A stretch of DNA of 22,572 bases from Penaeus vannamei (Eukaryota > Arthropoda > Malacostraca > Decapoda > Penaeidae), in assembly GCF_042767895.1 (NCBI RefSeq), contig NC_091565.1:30560735-30583306 (forward strand), read 5' to 3'. Made by a program: the position numbers and the translations under genes. Under the pieces are notes generated by a model. That model was given only the letters and a program-made list of their open reading frames with translations. It was not told the origin of the DNA and made no database searches. This document shows positions 20,073 to 22,572 of the stretch, piece after piece. Positions within the stretch are counted from its first letter, which is position 1; every line of letters begins with the position of its first letter.

Positions 20073-20313
20073 TTAATACGGCGATGAAATTTATCATAAC
20101 AAAAGATCAACTGTATATTGTAAATATATAAATACACATATAACCATTCATACATTCATTTTGTTAGATATCAGCTAACCATAGATATCAGGATTAGCTA
20201 AAATTACATATGCTCGTATATCTTATCATTTCATATTACGTTTATTCCTCTACAATCTATATCAGCAGAAAGAAAATTATGAAATGAATACAATTTAAAG
20301 AAAAATGAAACAA

Positions 20314-20420
20314 AAAGGTGACCTACGTATGATTCCACACTTGGCTTGGAACAGTAGACCGAACGTGGGCCTACGAATTACTAGACCAGCACGTTATCCG
20401 TTCCTCCACCTCGATGATCT
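20314..20420 (-). repeat. Element C, tRNA-like SINE module (U4 copy)
   Basis: Minus-strand copy. Here box B is disturbed: the plus strand reads ACAGTAGACCGAACG where the other copies have ACAGGATCGAACG. Confidence 0.78.
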
Positions 20421-20924
20421 CTACTATTTCTGAAAATAACGGCCTCTTTAACCTGGCATTCATTGCATCACCATATGAATGATGAACTTGCATGTTTGTC
20501 TGTCTGATATACTTTTGACTCAGATCTAAATTGTTCTACGAAGTGCCAGTGGTTGGTAGATATATAGACAGATAAAGATATAAAGGAGAGAAGTGAAAGA
20601 GAAAGAGAGAGAGAGAGAGAGAAGGGGGTTGTGAAAGAGAAAGCAAACACGACTATAACCAATAAATGGGAACTAGAAATCGAAGTGGAGCTTAAACACG
20701 AAAAACTATCATCGAAGGTTCTTAATACAGAGCTTCCCCATTTTCCCATAATTCTGCCCATTTTCTGTAATGAAATAAGCAGGTTCCTGTGCCAGTCAAC
20801 ATGAATAGGTAAAACAGTGAGATTTTTTTTTATGTAATATACAGAAAACTAACAAAATATTTCAAATGTTTACTGATAGCATGGCTTTCATTTATATGTG
20901 TGTATGTGTGTGTGTGTGTGTGCT

Positions 20925-20927
<3 letters not shown>

Positions 20928-20981
<54 letters not shown>

Positions 20982-20988
20982 GCATATA
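20928..20988. repeat. (TA)n microsatellite in U4
   Basis: TA run following a short TG run, ending in TATGCATATGTA. It corresponds to 9493-9562 in U2. Confidence 0.95.
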
Positions 20989-21330
20989 TGTAAAGAGATA
21001 GAGAGAGAGTGAAGAGCAAACATAAAATTATGAAGAAAAAAATAGATAAATACTAATGAAGTAGATCCCTTAAGAGGATAAACTAAAGTGGGGCTTAAAA
21101 CATTGAAAAGTATCGTTGAAAGTTCTTAACAGTGGGCTTCCCCGTTTTCCTTTAAATTCTATCCATGTTCTATGATAATATGTAGGTAGTACAGGTTGAG
21201 TAAATCAACGAAAATTAATAATTAAAAATCATCCACACCTCAACAATCTTCTTGAAATGGTAATTACCACAAACAAATAAAAGTACATTTTAAATAATTA
21301 CTGATAGCAAGGCTGTCTTATACACGAATG

Positions 21331-21408
21331 TACCCTGTACATATCATCATAGAACATGCATAGAATTTAAAGGAAAAACTGGGAAGCCCATTGTTAAGAA
21401 CTTTCACT
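21331..21408 (-). repeat. Inverted terminus at the U4/U5 junction
   Basis: Matches 9898-9975 and is the reverse complement of about 21114-21192. Small differences from the U2/U3 junction (AAAACTGGGAAG for AAAACGGGGAAG, CACTGATAAAG for CAATGATACAG) show divergence since the block was copied, or consensus errors. Confidence 0.87.
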
Positions 21409-22033
21409 GATAAAGTGCAAAAGTAGTAGCATACATACATATTATTATTTATATATAATATCACAATTATTACCTTTTGCAGCTGTACTGCCTGGTTTGT
21501 CTACTTTTGCATTTTCATTTCACGACGGACCATAAGGAGCATTCATTCATTTCATGACCCTGTGAACTACAGTGACAACAGACCTTTCCAAATATATAGG
21601 TAAACATCAGGCTACTATAGGTGCAGAGAGATCATTCTTCTCTCCCATGAAATCGTATTTCTTATCTGAAGTAGGCAAAGTGGAAACGAAGATAACACTA
21701 ACACCTTTTCTACTCCATCTTGGATTTTTCTTTCTATCTCTTCATCACGTGTTCGTCCTCTTCTTCCTCCACCCATTCTTTGCTTCTCATTCCTACTAAT
21801 ACAGCCATATGAGTATGAGAGGACTAACAGCAAAAATTGGCTGAAACCGGTGCATAAACATCAACAAACAAAGCAAAGCAAATTTTAAAAAACAATATCA
21901 GACACTCCAACTCCTTACTCCTTCGCATTGTAAACACCGGAGGAGACAGAAACAAAAGTAGAAAGATATATGGAACGGAAGGTAAATAGATAGAAATACA
22001 AACAAACATGCATAAAAAAATTACATTCTTGCA

Positions 22034-22076
22034 GTATCCGTCGCGTAGGAGGCGACTGTGCTGACCACGACACCAC
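22034..22076 (-). repeat. tRNA-Arg(CCT)-derived fragment lacking box B (U5 copy)
   Basis: Same arrangement as 1769-1811, with anticodon arm GTCGC-CTCCTAC-GCGAC intact. Confidence 0.8.
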
Positions 22077-22103
22077 AAAAACATGTAATAGACAATAATT
22101 TCA

Positions 22104-22184
22104 CTTAAATTATATTGTAGCTTTTACGAGCACACTTATATTACACTTGTGTATGTGATGTTACTTGCGTCATTGTATACCTAT
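22104..22184 (+). repeat. Direct repeat D1 of a D1-X-D2 arrangement
   Basis: The segment TATATTGTAGCTTTTACGAG ... GTATACCT is repeated at 22364-22447 (D2) with a variant middle (TATATATGTGTCAC in D2, TATATTACACTTG in D1). Segment X between them (22185-22363) matches the tail of the old copy (6917-7125). Confidence 0.85.
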
Positions 22185-22363
22185 CATCGCACTGAAATAT
22201 GTACAATCTTTAAAAAATATAATGAAGTTATCAACCTTTTTAAATACCTCCTTACTTGGCTCCTTCAAACACCTACTTTCCTAAAATATCCAGTTAAAAA
22301 AGAAAAATTACCTATCTACCTTATCTCAACTAAGCATTAAGATAAAGAGAAATCCTGGAAAAA

Positions 22364-22447
22364 TTTAAGTTATATTGTAGCTTTTACGAGCACACTTATA
22401 TATGTGTCACTTATTGTATGTGATGTTACATGTGTTATTGTATACCT
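22364..22447 (+). repeat. Direct repeat D2 of a D1-X-D2 arrangement
   Basis: Second copy of D1. U1 carries only a D2-like version (1841-1923), while U3 carries one that begins like D1 and continues into the sequence that follows D2. Confidence 0.85.
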
Positions 22448-22572
22448 GTCAGATTGTGTATGTGCCTCCACGTGAGTGTATCTTACTTTTGAATATGGTT
22501 TTGATACAGGAATACCATTTCGGTCATGCTATAAAAAGACTCTGCAGTAGCACTAAATGATGACTGAGTCTG

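Larger units (their letters stand above)
18773..21408 (+). repeat. 2-kb repeat unit, copy U4 (interrupted by an assembly gap)
   Basis: K, the tRNA-Arg-like fragment (19386-19428), the start of segment X (19535-19572), the gap (19573-20072), then sequence from TTAATACGGCGATG onward with element C (20314-20420), the GA-rich stretch, both internal tandem repeats and the inverted terminus. It is closest to U2 in its 3' half, for example TACGAAGTGCCAGTGG and GAGAAGGGGGTTGTG, but has not suffered the U2 deletion. Confidence 0.9.
21409..22572 (+). repeat. 2-kb repeat unit, copy U5 (cut by window end)
   Basis: K with several small insertions, the pyrimidine stretch, a tRNA-Arg-like fragment (22034-22076), then a D1-X-D2 arrangement (22104-22449) not seen complete in the other young units, and finally the GATACAGGAATACC segment. 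The window stops at GATGACTGAGTCTG, equivalent to position 2046 in U1. Confidence 0.9.

Noticed and set aside
19520..20155. Long frames across the N block
   Set aside because: Undetermined bases contain no stops; the frames are artefacts of the gap.

Overview
This window looks like repeat-dense intergenic DNA from an animal genome, most plausibly a mollusc and probably a cephalopod (octopus-like). The grounds are long (TA)n, (CT)n, (CA)n, (TATC)n and (AAT)n tracts, several tRNA-derived (SINE-like) modules including a tRNA-Arg(CCT) type, a 500-N assembly gap, and no convincing protein-coding gene. The species call rests on my memory of octopus genomic DNA and of published octopus tRNA-Arg/tRNA-Lys SINE families, not on a search. 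Nearly all long open frames here are translations of simple repeats, and I call no CDS.

Layout. 1-1153: microsatellites plus a plus-strand copy of a tRNA-like SINE module (395-655, here 'element C'). 1154-3417: first copy (U1) of a roughly 2-kb noncoding repeat unit. 3415-4317: (TA)n followed by inverted pieces of the same unit, with a perfect 50-bp-arm hairpin (3867-3991) between them. 4318-5885: mostly unique sequence, two large microsatellites and an unexplained GC-rich 160-bp segment. 5886-7125: an old, diverged copy of the unit that still holds an almost complete tRNA-Arg(CCT)-like cloverleaf. 7538-11845: a shared flank (F) followed by two units in tandem (U2, U3). 11921-12161: block R. 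12163-17970: about 5.8 kb of CT/GA-rich, TATC-rich and AAT-rich DNA with three diverged pyrimidine-to-purine modules, a G-quadruplex candidate, one tRNA-like relic and a well-formed tRNA-like gene with anticodon TTA. 17971-22572: a second R, a second F and two more units (U4, broken by the gap, and U5, cut by the window end).

The main theme is segmental duplication. The order F-U2-U3-R ... R-F-U4-U5 shows that a dimer of units with its flank was copied as a block about 10.7 kb apart. The U2/U3 junction, including a short inverted terminus, recurs at U4/U5. All four younger copies of the tRNA-Arg-like module lack the same 22 nt containing the Pol III B box, so they spread by DNA duplication and not by retroposition from that promoter. 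No genes working together can be described. The points of real interest are the hairpin, the TTA-anticodon tRNA-like gene, the repeat-unit architecture and the purine/pyrimidine modules.
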